From 66-474 sp040255405 (GTDB taxonomy: Bacteria > Pseudomonadota > Gammaproteobacteria > Xanthomonadales > Rhodanobacteraceae), in assembly GCA_040255405.1 (NCBI GenBank), contig JBDZUX010000004.1:62001-126000 (forward strand): 64,000 nt of DNA, in the 5' to 3' direction. Shown one piece after another: positions 25,334-34,126 of this stretch (its first letter is position 1; each line of letters opens with the position of its first letter). The notes beneath the pieces were generated by a model, which was not told where the DNA came from, made no database searches, and saw nothing but the letters and a program-made list of their open reading frames with translations. Position numbers and translations under genes: made by a program.

Positions 25334-25888
25334 TCAACGCGCGATGGTGTTGGTGCGGCGGATCTTCTTCTGCAATTGCAGAATCCCGTAAACCAGCGCC
25401 TCGGCGGTCGGTGGGCAACCGGGCACGTACACGTCCACCGGCACGATGCGGTCGCAGCCGCGCACCACCGAATACGAATAGTGGTAGTAGCCGCCGCCAT
25501 TGGCGCAACTGCCCATCGAAATCACCCACTTCGGATCGGGCATCTGGTCGTACACCTTGCGCAGCGCCGGCGCCATCTTGTTGACCAGGGTGCCGGCCAC
25601 GATCATCACGTCGCTCTGGCGCGGCGAAGGCCGGAAGATCACGCCGTAGCGATCGAGGTCGAGCCGCGATGCGCCTGCGTGCATCATCTCCACCGCACAA
25701 CACGCCAGCCCGAACGTCATCGGCCACATCGAGCCGGTACGCGCCCAGTTGAACAGCGCATCCACCGTGGTGACGCCGAAACCGCGCTGCACGACCGGAT
25801 TGTCGGCCTCGGGCCGGAGGATGTCGTCCACCTTCCCGATCGGCACCGGGTTGTGCATCGACTTGTCGATGGCAGAAATCAGTCCCAT
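25334..25888 (-). CDS. nuoB: NADH-quinone oxidoreductase subunit B
   Basis: The 184-aa subunit carries the terminal cluster N2. Cluster ligands are the tandem Cys in GLACCAVEMMHAG, the Cys in MGSCANGGGYYHYSY, and the Cys in VPGCPPTAEALVYG. The N-terminal sequence has an amphipathic quinone-facing helix. The length is typical. A 163-bp palindromic gap separates it from nuoA. Confidence 0.97.
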   Translation of the reverse strand: MGLISAIDKSMHNPVPIGKVDDILRPEADNPVVQRGFGVTTVDALFNWARTGSMWPMTFGLACCAVEMMHAGASRLDLDRYGVIFRPSPRQSDVMIVAGTLVNKMAPALRKVYDQMPDPKWVISMGSCANGGGYYHYSYSVVRGCDRIVPVDVYVPGCPPTAEALVYGILQLQKKIRRTNTIAR

Positions 25889-25917
25889 CCGGTCACCTCG
25901 ATAGCGCCATTGCCACG

Positions 25918-25935
25918 CAGGCCATGCATGGCCTG
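25918..25935. repeat. 18-bp perfect palindrome in the nuoA-nuoB gap
   Basis: CAGGCCATGCATGGCCTG is fully symmetric. A second inverted pair (GAGTCCG near 25979, CGGACTC near 26021) follows, so the nuoA-nuoB transcript can fold strongly here. Confidence 0.6.
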
Positions 25936-26051
25936 CCCGCGCAGCGAGCGCACTGCATGCGCCCGGTGCGACGAAGCCGAGTCCGGGCGTATGCCGGATT
26001 CGGCGGGCGCCAGCGAGTCAGGGACGGACTCGTCCGGCGCTTTGGAAAAGC

Positions 26052-26408
26052 TCAGTCCCATTCCAGTGCACCTTTCTTCCAGACGTAAACGTAGCCAACC
26101 ACCAGCAACAGCAGGAACGTGAACATTTCGACCAGCGCGACGATGCCGATCCTCGAGAACACCGTCGCCCACGGAAACAGGAACGCGATTTCGAGATCGA
26201 ACAGGATGAACAGGATCGCGATGAGGTAGTAGCGCACGTCGAACTTCATTCGCGTGCCCTCGAACGCTTCGAAGCCGCACTCGTACGGCGAGTACTTCTC
26301 GGCACTGGGATGGCGCGGGCCAGCCAGCCAGCCAACCACGATCAACGCCACGCCGATGCCGCCGGCGACGATCAGGAACAGCAGGATGGGCCAGTAGCCG
26401 TTGAGCAT
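26052..26408 (-). CDS. nuoA: NADH-quinone oxidoreductase subunit A
   Basis: The 118-aa subunit has three transmembrane helices and is the first gene of the operon. YSPYECGFEAFEGTRMKFDV is the conserved loop, followed by YYLIAILFILFDLEIAFLFPW, whose acidic residues face the quinone-chamber proton path. A promoter-like pair lies about 27-55 bp upstream (26435-26463). The tRNA-Leu gene is 166 bp further up on the same strand. Confidence 0.97.
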   Translation of the reverse strand: MLNGYWPILLFLIVAGGIGVALIVVGWLAGPRHPSAEKYSPYECGFEAFEGTRMKFDVRYYLIAILFILFDLEIAFLFPWATVFSRIGIVALVEMFTFLLLLVVGYVYVWKKGALEWD

Positions 26409-26434
26409 TCGATTCGGTCCGCGTTAGCTACCGA

Positions 26435-26463
26435 ATTTTCGCATGCACCGGCGCGTGTCGCAA
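26435..26463 (-). promoter_or_regulatory. Candidate nuo operon promoter
   Basis: On the minus strand TTGCGA and GAAAAT are spaced by 17 bp upstream of nuoA (each 4 of 6 to consensus). No other good candidate was seen between tRNA-Leu and nuoA, but readthrough from secG-tRNA is possible. Confidence 0.35.
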
Positions 26464-26574
26464 TGTTGACCCGGCAATCGCGAATGGATCGCATCGCGCA
26501 GCGCGCGGCAATCGCCGCAATCCACGAAAGAAAAACGCGCGATGCGGAATGTCCGCGATCGCGCGTTCGTCGAC

Positions 26575-26659
26575 TGGTGCCCAAGGCGGGACTCGAACCC
26601 GCACGGAGTTACCCGCTACCACCTCAAGGTAGTGCGTCTACCAATTCCGCCACCTGGGC
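26575..26659 (-). tRNA. tRNA-Leu (GAG), CCA encoded
   Basis: The class II tRNA of 85 nt with CCA has a GCCCAGG/CCTTGGGC acceptor stem, a CTACC-TTGAGGT-GGTAG anticodon arm with anticodon GAG, a variable arm (CGGGTAACTCCG) and GGTTCGAGTCC in the T arm. It sits between secG and nuoA, a conserved position in this order. Confidence 0.95.
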
Positions 26660-26734
26660 GTGGATCGTAACCCCATCCCTGGGAAACACCGCGCACATCC
26701 TTGCGCGCGACTTTTCACCAAAGCAAAACTCGCA

Positions 26735-27238
26735 TCAATGCGATGCAGGTGGTGCGCTGCTGGCCGGTGCAGCGGGGACCTCTGAACCTGTCGCCTTGCC
26801 GGATGTCGGCGCAGCCGGTACTTCCGAACCCGCTGGATTAGCGGACGGTGGCGCGACCGGCACCTCCGAACGTTGCACGGACGCGCCGGAAGCCGGCGCG
26901 GTGGCGGCTGCCGGCGCACTCGCTGCCGGAGCGCTCGCCGCGGGTGCCGGACTGCCCGCGCCCGCCATCACCCCGAGCGCCTGCTGCGCGTTCGGCCTGA
27001 CGCCGTGGTGACTCAGGTAAATGCCCATGCCGAGGCTCAGCACGAAAAACAACCCCGCCAGCACGCCCGTGGTGCGGGTGAGGAAGCTGGCCGAACCACG
27101 CGCACCGAATACCGTGCCCGACGCACCGCCGCCGAAGCTGGCGCCGGCGTTGGCGCCATCGCCGCGCTGCATCAGGATCAGCACGATCATCGCCGCCGCG
27201 ATGAGCACATAGAACACGCTGAAAATCGTGAACAGCAT
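26735..27238 (-). CDS. secG: Preprotein translocase subunit SecG with long Ala/Pro tail
   Basis: The 167-aa inner-membrane subunit of SecYEG assists protein export. The first 85 residues are standard SecG: helix 1 (VFYVLIAAAMIVLILMQRG), the GGGASGTVFGARGSASFLTR loop, and helix 2 (GVLAGLFFVLSLGMGIYL). The remaining 80 residues are Ala/Pro/Ser-rich and contain three SEVP units (RSEVPVAP, GSEVPAAP, GSEVPAAP). E. coli SecG is 110 aa, so the tail is an extension. The gene lies 28 bp below tpiA. Confidence 0.95.
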   Translation of the reverse strand: MLFTIFSVFYVLIAAAMIVLILMQRGDGANAGASFGGGASGTVFGARGSASFLTRTTGVLAGLFFVLSLGMGIYLSHHGVRPNAQQALGVMAGAGSPAPAASAPAASAPAAATAPASGASVQRSEVPVAPPSANPAGSEVPAAPTSGKATGSEVPAAPASSAPPASH

Positions 27239-27265
27239 CTGGATGTTCCCGAGCGGGGGCCGGCT

Positions 27266-28012
27266 TCAGCCCGCCGCTGCACAAATCGAAAGAAAGTCGG
27301 TGGCCTGCAAGGCCGCGCCACCGATCAGGCCGCCATCGATATCGGCTTGGGCGAACAACTCGGCGGCATTGCCGGGTTTGACGCTGCCGCCATAAACGAT
27401 GCGGGTCGAACCGGCAATTCTAGCATCGTCATTGGCAAGCTGGCTACGCAGCAATGCGTGGACTTCCTGGGCCTGGGCCGGGCTGGCCGTGCGTCCGGTG
27501 CCGATCGCCCAGACCGGCTCATAGGCCAGGACGATGCGTTCGAACGCCGCGATGCCGCAATGGGCCACCACCGCACCGAGCTGGCGCGATACCACTTCGG
27601 CGGTCTGGCCCGCTTCGCGCTGGTCGAGGGTTTCGCCCACGCAGAGCACCGGCACGAGATCGTGTTCGAGCGCCTTGGCAACCTTCGCCGCGACCTGCTC
27701 ATCGCTCTCGCGGTGGTACTGCCGGCGTTCGGAGTGTCCTGACAGCGCGAGCGTGCAGCCAATGTCACGCAGCATCGCGGCCGACACCTCGCCAGTGTAC
27801 GCGCCGGATTCGTGTTCGCTGACATCCTGCCCGCCCACCGCAATGCGCGAACCGGCGGCGGCCGCGCAGGCTTCGCGCAAATAGGGAAACGGCGGAAACA
27901 CCGCGACGTCGACGGCGTCGGTGTTCGCTTCCGCGATGGCGCCAACCAGCGCCGAAGCCATCGCCCGCGCGCCGTGCATCTTCCAGTTGCCACCCACCCA
28001 TTTCCGGCGCAT
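27266..28012 (-). CDS. tpiA: Triose-phosphate isomerase
   Basis: The 248-aa TIM-barrel enzyme interconverts dihydroxyacetone phosphate and glyceraldehyde 3-phosphate. Catalytic residues are seen in GGNWKMHG (Lys11), SGHSERRQ (His), and AYEPVWAIGTGRTASP (Glu and the mobile loop). YGGSVKPGN closes the phosphate site. The start chosen is ATG 28012 (MRRKWVGGNWK) with AAGGAG 7 nt upstream. The longer frame from 28057 is not homologous. Confidence 0.97.
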   Translation of the reverse strand: MRRKWVGGNWKMHGARAMASALVGAIAEANTDAVDVAVFPPFPYLREACAAAAGSRIAVGGQDVSEHESGAYTGEVSAAMLRDIGCTLALSGHSERRQYHRESDEQVAAKVAKALEHDLVPVLCVGETLDQREAGQTAEVVSRQLGAVVAHCGIAAFERIVLAYEPVWAIGTGRTASPAQAQEVHALLRSQLANDDARIAGSTRIVYGGSVKPGNAAELFAQADIDGGLIGGAALQATDFLSICAAAG

Positions 28013-28265
28013 GGCGTGCTCCTTTTGATTGAGGCCAGCGAGGATAGCCAAGGCCACGGCACGGAATCAAACCTTGGCCTTCGCAGGTCGTGTTTTAATC
28101 CACCGCTCGCGCTGGGCGTAGCGGCTGAAAGCCGCGCAGTCGAAGCGCCGCGCTGCTGTCCTTCGACTTCGGCGCTGCGCGCCTACGCTCAGGGCCTGTC
28201 CCGGGCTTGATCCGGGGACGAACCGAATTTCGCACTCCCTGATCTTTACCTTTCGGGAAACGTCA

Positions 28266-29087
28266 ATGACAAAACCGCACCGCCACCGCGCGCTGATTAC
28301 CGGCGCCTCCGCCGGCATCGGCGCCGAATTCGCCCGACAGCTAGCCGCGCGCGGCTGCGACCTGGTGCTGACCGCACGCCGCGAGGAACGGCTGCGGGCA
28401 CTGGCGTCCGAGTTGCGCGACGCGCACGGCATCGAGGTGGAGGTGATCGCCGATGATCTTTCCGATCCGGCCGCACCGGCACGCATCGCGGCGGCCGCGA
28501 CGCGCGATGGACGCGCCACCGACATCCTCGTCAACAACGCCGGTTACGGCGTCCCGGGTCGCTATGACAAGGTGGATTGGGACACGCACACGCGCTTCAT
28601 GCAAGTGCTGGTGACCGCGCCGCTGCAACTTTGCCACCTGCTGCTGCCGGCGATGCGCGAGCGCGGTTACGGACGCATCGTCAACGTGGCGTCGCTGGCG
28701 GGCCTGGTGCCTTCGACGCCCGGCAATACGCTCTACGGACCGGCGAAGGCATTCCTGATGCGCGTTTCACAGGCACTGGCGCTGGAAAACCGCGCGCACG
28801 GCATCCACGTCTGCGCGCTCTGCCCGGGCTTCACGCATTCGGAATTCCACGACGTCAGCCACGCGCGAAACCTGGTTTCGAAGCTGCCCGGCTGGGTGTG
28901 GTCCGACGCCGACGACGTGGTGCGGCAAGGCCTGGATGCAGTCGAACGCGGCCGGGTGGCGTGCGTGCCCGGACGCGCCAACCGCGCCATCAAGGTGTTG
29001 ATGGACATTCTGCCGGACCGTGTCGCCCTCGGGCTGGTCGCCCGGCGCGCCAGGCATTTCCGCGTGCGCGATGCAGAACCCGGGTAG
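28266..29087 (+). CDS. Short-chain dehydrogenase/reductase, DltE/YqjQ-like
   Basis: The 273-aa SDR has an ITGASAGIGAEFA cofactor motif (Gly13, Gly17, Gly19), ILVNNAGYG, VNVASLAG with the catalytic Ser, and LYGPAKAFL giving the Tyr-x3-Lys pair. The CALCPGFTHSEFHD segment is typical of the subgroup with a Cys-Pro-Gly-Phe-Thr turn. It is a monocistronic plus-strand gene between tpiA and cysNC, both on the other strand. The substrate is unknown. Confidence 0.87.
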   Translation: MTKPHRHRALITGASAGIGAEFARQLAARGCDLVLTARREERLRALASELRDAHGIEVEVIADDLSDPAAPARIAAAATRDGRATDILVNNAGYGVPGRYDKVDWDTHTRFMQVLVTAPLQLCHLLLPAMRERGYGRIVNVASLAGLVPSTPGNTLYGPAKAFLMRVSQALALENRAHGIHVCALCPGFTHSEFHDVSHARNLVSKLPGWVWSDADDVVRQGLDAVERGRVACVPGRANRAIKVLMDILPDRVALGLVARRARHFRVRDAEPG

Positions 29088-29227
29088 AGCGGGCCGAGCG
29101 AGGCGTCCTCGCGGCGAAGCCTGACAATTTGGCGAACGTTGGGCTGCAGCCGGTGGAGCCGGCAACAGCCCAACCTGCATTGCGTTCGCGGGAATGACGA
29201 CAAAGGTGATCGGGACGCCCGCACAAA

Positions 29228-31105
29228 TCAATCGACGAGACGCTTCACCACCCGCGAAGCGGAATCGGCGGCGGACTCCTGATCCGAGTGCAGATGGATT
29301 TCGGCCGATTCGGGCGCCTCGTAGGGCGAACCGATACCGGTGAAATTGGCGATCTTGCCGGCGCGCGCCTTCGCGTACAGGCCCTTGACGTCGCGTTCTT
29401 CGCACACGGCCAGCGGCGCGTCCACGAACACTTCCATGAACCCGGTCTCGCCGATCAATTCGCGTGCCAGTTGCCGTTCGGCGCGGAACGGACTGATGAA
29501 CGACACCAGCACGATCAGGCCCGCGTCCATCATCAGCTTGGCCACTTCGGCGACGCGCCGGATGTTCTCGACGCGGTCGGCGTCGGTGAAGCCGAGGTCG
29601 CGGTTCAGGCCATGGCGCACGTTGTCGCCGTCCAGCAGGATCGTGTGGAAACCGTCGGCCAGCAACCGCCGTTCCACCAGGTTCGCGATCGTGGATTTGC
29701 CCGCGCCCGAGAGCCCGGTGAACCACAGGCAGCACGGCGTCTGGCCCTTGATCCGGGCGCGCGCGCTGCGATCGACGTCCAGTTGTTGCCAGTGCACGTT
29801 CCGGTCGCGGCGCAGGCCGAAATCCAGCGTGCCGCATCCGACCGTCGCGTTGGTTTCCCGGTCGATCAGGACGAAACCACCGAGGCGGCGATCGTCCTTG
29901 TACGGCCGGTAGGCAATGTCGGAATCGAGCGACAGGTTGCAGACGCCGATTTCGTTGGCGGTGAGCCGGGTCGCCGCAAGGTGCGCCTGGGTATCCGGAT
30001 CGATGCGATGCTTGATTTCGGTGACCTGCGCGCCGATGGTGCCGCTCGCGCGCTTCATCAGATAACGCCGGCCCGGCAGCAGCGCCGCGTCATCCAGCCA
30101 CAGGAGGTGGCACGCGAACTGCGCCGCGACTTCGGGCGGCAGCGTGGGGTCGGCGATCACGTCGCCGCGCGAGACATCGATCTGGTCGGCCAGCGTGAGC
30201 GTGATGGCCTGTCCCGCTTCGGCAGCATCGAGGTCACCGTCGCCGCCGACCACGCGCTGCACGCGCGAAAGACGGCCCGAAGGCAACACCACCACTTCGT
30301 CGCCGGGCGCGACGCGGCCGCCCACGACGGTGCCGACGTAGCCACGGAAACTGTGGTCGGGACGGTTCACCCATTGCACCGGCAATGCGAACGCGGCGTC
30401 TGCCTGACGCCCCACCTCCACCGTTTCCAGGAATTCCAGCAACGACTTTCCGGTGTACCAGGGCGTCTTGGGCGAAGCGGTAACCAGGTTGTCCGCGTGG
30501 ATCGCGGAAACCGGAATCGCATTCGCGTGTTCGATCCCGAGGTCGTGCGCAAGTTTCACGCACTCCTGCTCGATCGCGTGATAGCGCGCGTGGTTGTATT
30601 CGATCAGGTCCAGCTTGTTGACCGCGAACAGCACGTGCTGCACGCCGAACATCGCGAGGATCGCGGTATGCCGGCGGGTCTGGGTCTGGACGCCCGCGCG
30701 TGCGTCGACCAGGACAATACCCAGTTCCGCGTTTGAAGCACCGCTGGCCATGTTGCGGGTGTACTGCGCGTGGCCGGGACAGTCCGCGACGATGAAAGCG
30801 CGCTTGTCGGTGCCGAAATAACGCCACGCGACATCGATGGTGATGCCCTGCTCGCGCTCGGCTTCGAGCCCGTCCAGCAGCAGCGCGTAATCCGGCGCGC
30901 CGCCGCAGGTGCCGTGCTTCTTGCTGTCGCGGATCATCTGCGCCAGACGGTCGTCCGGCACCATCCCGGCTTCGGCCAGCAGGCGTCCGAGCAGCGTGCT
31001 CTTGCCGTCGTCCACGCTGCCGCACATCGCCAGACGCAGCGTGTCGCGGTTTTCCAGCGCCTCGAGCCGGTCCGTGATGGGTGCAATGTCGCTTGCTACG
31101 GCCAT
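29228..31105 (-). CDS. cysNC: Bifunctional sulfate adenylyltransferase GTPase subunit / APS kinase (CysN-CysC fusion)
   Basis: The 625-aa fusion activates sulfate. The N-terminal CysN GTPase stimulates CysD to make APS, and the C-terminal CysC phosphorylates APS to PAPS. GTPase motifs are CGSVDDGKST (P-loop 29-36), DCPGHAQYTRNM and VNKLDL, followed by EF-Tu-like barrels. The kinase part has P-loop GLSGAGKS (about 464-471), then DGDNVRHGLNRDLGFTDADR. Rhizobial NodQ has the same architecture. It lies downstream of cysD after a 154-bp spacer. Confidence 0.96.
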   Translation of the reverse strand: MAVASDIAPITDRLEALENRDTLRLAMCGSVDDGKSTLLGRLLAEAGMVPDDRLAQMIRDSKKHGTCGGAPDYALLLDGLEAEREQGITIDVAWRYFGTDKRAFIVADCPGHAQYTRNMASGASNAELGIVLVDARAGVQTQTRRHTAILAMFGVQHVLFAVNKLDLIEYNHARYHAIEQECVKLAHDLGIEHANAIPVSAIHADNLVTASPKTPWYTGKSLLEFLETVEVGRQADAAFALPVQWVNRPDHSFRGYVGTVVGGRVAPGDEVVVLPSGRLSRVQRVVGGDGDLDAAEAGQAITLTLADQIDVSRGDVIADPTLPPEVAAQFACHLLWLDDAALLPGRRYLMKRASGTIGAQVTEIKHRIDPDTQAHLAATRLTANEIGVCNLSLDSDIAYRPYKDDRRLGGFVLIDRETNATVGCGTLDFGLRRDRNVHWQQLDVDRSARARIKGQTPCCLWFTGLSGAGKSTIANLVERRLLADGFHTILLDGDNVRHGLNRDLGFTDADRVENIRRVAEVAKLMMDAGLIVLVSFISPFRAERQLARELIGETGFMEVFVDAPLAVCEERDVKGLYAKARAGKIANFTGIGSPYEAPESAEIHLHSDQESAADSASRVVKRLVD

Positions 31106-31259
31106 TGGGTTTCAGAATTCCTGGTGGGAGACGAAAGACTTTCCAGACGCGGTCCAAAGCGGATGAATGCGGGTCAAGCCAATGGGGATTTGATCATTGC
31201 AATATGCTCTTGCTCAACCCGCTTTGACCGGCGCAAATCCGCGCCAAAAGCTCCCGGGG
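31106..31259. repeat. Spacer between cysD and cysNC with GACGCGG-type repeat
   Basis: Within the 154 bp, the stretch near 31144-31175 (GACGCGGTCCAAAGCGGATG) resembles the tandem units at 57733-57805. cysD and cysNC are otherwise expected to be tightly spaced. The sequence also contains an AATTCCTGG box near the cysNC start. Confidence 0.45.
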
Positions 31260-32165
31260 CTAGAAATAGCCTTCGCGTTTCTTGCGCTCCATGGAATCGG
31301 AAGGATCTTGATCGATGACGCGGCCCGCGCGTTCGGACTCGCGGGTGTCCAGCATCTCGCCGATGATGCCGTCGAGATCGGCGGCGTCGGATTCGACCGC
31401 CGCGGTCAAGGGCCAGCAGCCGAGCGTGCGGAAACGCACCATCTTCGGGACCAGCTTCTCGCCGGGTTCCAGCGGCACGCGGTCATCGTCGCGCACCAGC
31501 AGTGCGCCGTTGCGCACGAAGGTCGGGCGTTCCTTCGCGAAATACAACGGCACCACTTCGATGTTCTCGCGGCGGATGTACAACCACACATCGAGTTCGG
31601 TCCAGTCCGAGAGCGGGAACACGCGCAGCGTTTCGTCCGGCGCGAGGCGGGTGTTGTACAGGCCCCAGGGTTCGGGGCGCTGCTTGCGCGGTTCCCAGCG
31701 CTGGCCGGCGCCGCGCAGCGAGAACACGCGCTCCTTGGCGCGCGCGGGATCCTCGTCGCGGCGTGCGCCGCCGATCGCCGCGTCGAAACCGTGTTCGGCC
31801 AACGCCGTGCGCAACGCCTGCGTCTTCATGATATAGGTGTGCCGGGATGCGTCGCCAACCGGATCGGTATGGCCGACGCCTTCCTGGTTGATGTATTCGA
31901 TCAGATGGACGTTCTTTTCGCGCGCGATACGGTCGCGGAACTCGATCATCTCGCGGAATTTCCACGTCGTGTTGACGTGCAGCATCGGCAGCGGCGGCCT
32001 GGCCGGATAGAACGCCTTCAGCAGCAAGTGCAGCAGGACGGAGGAATCCTTGCCGATCGAATACAGCAGGACCGGCTTCCTGCATTCCGCCACCGTTTCG
32101 CGCAGGATGCGCATGGAACCGGCTTCGAGCCGGTCGAGGTGGGTATGCAGGCGGGCGACGTTCAT
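31260..32165 (-). CDS. cysD: Sulfate adenylyltransferase subunit 2
   Basis: The 301-aa catalytic subunit of ATP sulfurylase has PP-loop YSIGKDSSVLLHL (motif at 36-43), HVNTTWKFREMIEFRD, GGARRDEDPARAKERVFS and the C-terminal ERKKREGYF signature. It forms APS with CysN. The start used is ATG 32165 (MNVARLHTHLDRLEA). Ten extra codons to 32195 are unsupported. A TACAAT box (as ATTGTA at 32195-32200) lies about 30 bp upstream and may be the -10 of the cys operon. Confidence 0.96.
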   Translation of the reverse strand: MNVARLHTHLDRLEAGSMRILRETVAECRKPVLLYSIGKDSSVLLHLLLKAFYPARPPLPMLHVNTTWKFREMIEFRDRIAREKNVHLIEYINQEGVGHTDPVGDASRHTYIMKTQALRTALAEHGFDAAIGGARRDEDPARAKERVFSLRGAGQRWEPRKQRPEPWGLYNTRLAPDETLRVFPLSDWTELDVWLYIRRENIEVVPLYFAKERPTFVRNGALLVRDDDRVPLEPGEKLVPKMVRFRTLGCWPLTAAVESDAADLDGIIGEMLDTRESERAGRVIDQDPSDSMERKKREGYF

Positions 32166-32291
32166 GTCCTTGATCCCCGGTCTCATCGGAGGCAATTGTA
32201 CAAGGATAGCGGATTGGACCTGAAGCCAAGGGGAAACACCGCGATCAGCCCATGCACGGCCTCCATGCCGCCGTCCGGTACGGCAAGCCGC

Positions 32292-32984
32292 TCATCGCCC
32301 GCCCAGGAGTTCCCGCAGGAACGGAATCGTGATCCGCCGTTGCGCCGCCAGCGACGCGCGATCCACGCGCTGCAGCAACGCAACCAGCGAAGCGGGATCG
32401 CGTGGCTGGCGCGCAAACCACCAGTCCAGCACTTCATCATCCAGGCGCAGGCCGAGCCGGCCGGCCAGCACGCGCAGCATCGCGCGGCGGCCGGCGTCGT
32501 CGAGGGGCCGCAGCGCGCATTGCGTGCACATCGCGAGGCGCGAGACCAGGTCGGGAAGCGCGATGCCAAGTTCCGCAGGCGAGGCATTGGCCGCAAACAG
32601 CACCCGGACGCCGGCAGTTTTCGCGCGGTTGTAAAGGTCGAACAACGCACGTTCGGCCTCACGATCACCGGCGATCGCCTGCACGTCGTCGATCGCCAAC
32701 AAACCTTCCACTTCGAGAGACGCAATCGCGTCGGCGCGCGGCTCCGGCAACTGCGCGAGCGACAGGTAGCGCGCCGGGCGACCCGCTTCGATCGCCACCC
32801 GGCATGCACCAATCAACAGGTGGCTCTTGCCGGTGCCGGACGCGCCGTGGAGGTACAGCCACACATCGCCGCCGTTCGCGACGTCCGTGACGCCCTGCAG
32901 CGCCGGCACGTTGGTGCCGGGCCAGAATGCGTCGAGCCGCTGGTGCGGCGGCCAGCGCAGGTCGAGCGGAAACTGCCGGATCAT
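32292..32984 (-). CDS. hda: DnaA regulatory inactivator Hda
   Basis: The 230-aa AAA+ protein, tethered to the sliding clamp, stimulates ATP hydrolysis by DnaA after initiation. The clamp-binding hexapeptide is QFPLDL at 4-9, Walker A is GASGTGKS at 47-54, Walker B is LLAIDDVQAI, and sensor and arginine-finger segments lie in LPDLVSRLA. The length fits Hda rather than DnaA. The start overlaps the permease gene by 4 nt (ATGA). Confidence 0.93.
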   Translation of the reverse strand: MIRQFPLDLRWPPHQRLDAFWPGTNVPALQGVTDVANGGDVWLYLHGASGTGKSHLLIGACRVAIEAGRPARYLSLAQLPEPRADAIASLEVEGLLAIDDVQAIAGDREAERALFDLYNRAKTAGVRVLFAANASPAELGIALPDLVSRLAMCTQCALRPLDDAGRRAMLRVLAGRLGLRLDDEVLDWWFARQPRDPASLVALLQRVDRASLAAQRRITIPFLRELLGGR

Positions 32985-34126
32985 GCGGGTGGCGGTGTTT
33001 CCGGGGGCACGGGCGGCGTCCCGTTCGCATCTTCCCCCCGCGTGCCCGCTGGCGTCACGATCCTGGGTGGCTCGCTTCCCGCGAACAGCACGCTGGCCTC
33101 GTAACGTTCGCGCAGGAAGCGCAGCAACACCATCGCGATCGATGCCATCGGCAGCGCCAGCAGCACGCCGATGAACCCGAACAGCTCGCCGAACGCCAGG
33201 ACCGCGAAGATCACCGCGACCGGATGCAGGCCGATGCGATCGCCGACCAGCTTCGGCACCAGCACGTAGCTTTCCAGCAAGTTGCCGACCCCGAACACCA
33301 CCAGTACCAGGATCAGGTGATACACGTCGTGGAATTGCACCAGCACCGCGATCAGGCTGGCAACGATGCCGATGATGAAGCCGAGATACGGCACGAAACT
33401 CACCAACCCCGCGATCATGCCGATCAGCGGCCCGACGTCCAGCCCGACCAGCTTCAACGTGATCGCGTAGTAAATCGCGAGCCCCAGCATCACCAGCACC
33501 TGCCCGCGCACGAACGCCCCGAGCACGCTGTCGGTTTCACGCGCAAGCCGGCGGATCGTCGGCTGCGCCTCGCGCGGCAGCAAGGCATCAACGTGCGCGA
33601 CCAGCTTGTCCCAGTCCCGCAGCAGGTAGAACGTCACCACGGGCACCAGCACCACCGCGACGCCGAAGCCGATCAGCGCCAAGCCCGAACGCGTCGCGTA
33701 ACCCAGCGCGGCCGCGGCGATGCCGCCGACCGTGGCGAGATGTTCGCGCACCGGGGCGATCAACGTGGACGGATCGAACTCGCTGGCCGGGATGTTGAGT
33801 TTGTTCTCCAGCCATGGCACGGCATCGTGGGCGAACCACGCCGCGTACGCGGGCAGCGCGGCGATGAAGCGTGCGACCTGACGCTGGATCAACGGCACCA
33901 GCAGCAGCAGCGCGAGCGCCACGACCAGCAGCATCACCGCGAACACGATGGCGGCCGCCAGCCCGCGCCCGATCCGCCACCGTTCCAGCCGGTCCACCAG
34001 CGGATCGCCGAGGTAAGCGAACACGGCGGCCAGCATGAACGGCATCAGGATCGGCGACAGCAGCCACACCAGCCAGCCGATCACCGCCACGATCAGCAAC
34101 CACTGCCAACGTTGCGCGTTGCTCAT
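32981..34126 (-). CDS. AI-2E family transporter (PerM/YdiK-like permease)
   Basis: The 381-aa membrane protein of the AI-2E exporter superfamily has eight predicted helices. An N-terminal pair (LLIVAVIGWLVWLLSPILMPF) is followed by a large soluble loop with helix-rich sequence, then VTFYLLRDWDKLVAHVDALL, AIYYAITLKLVGLDVGPLIG and a closing Pro-rich tail (NGTPPVPPETPPPA). The start is 34126 (MSNAQRWQW), overlapping the phosphatidyltransferase gene by 4 nt. The substrate is unknown. Placement before hda is conserved in related genomes. Confidence 0.88.
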   Translation of the reverse strand: MSNAQRWQWLLIVAVIGWLVWLLSPILMPFMLAAVFAYLGDPLVDRLERWRIGRGLAAAIVFAVMLLVVALALLLLVPLIQRQVARFIAALPAYAAWFAHDAVPWLENKLNIPASEFDPSTLIAPVREHLATVGGIAAAALGYATRSGLALIGFGVAVVLVPVVTFYLLRDWDKLVAHVDALLPREAQPTIRRLARETDSVLGAFVRGQVLVMLGLAIYYAITLKLVGLDVGPLIGMIAGLVSFVPYLGFIIGIVASLIAVLVQFHDVYHLILVLVVFGVGNLLESYVLVPKLVGDRIGLHPVAVIFAVLAFGELFGFIGVLLALPMASIAMVLLRFLRERYEASVLFAGSEPPRIVTPAGTRGEDANGTPPVPPETPPPA

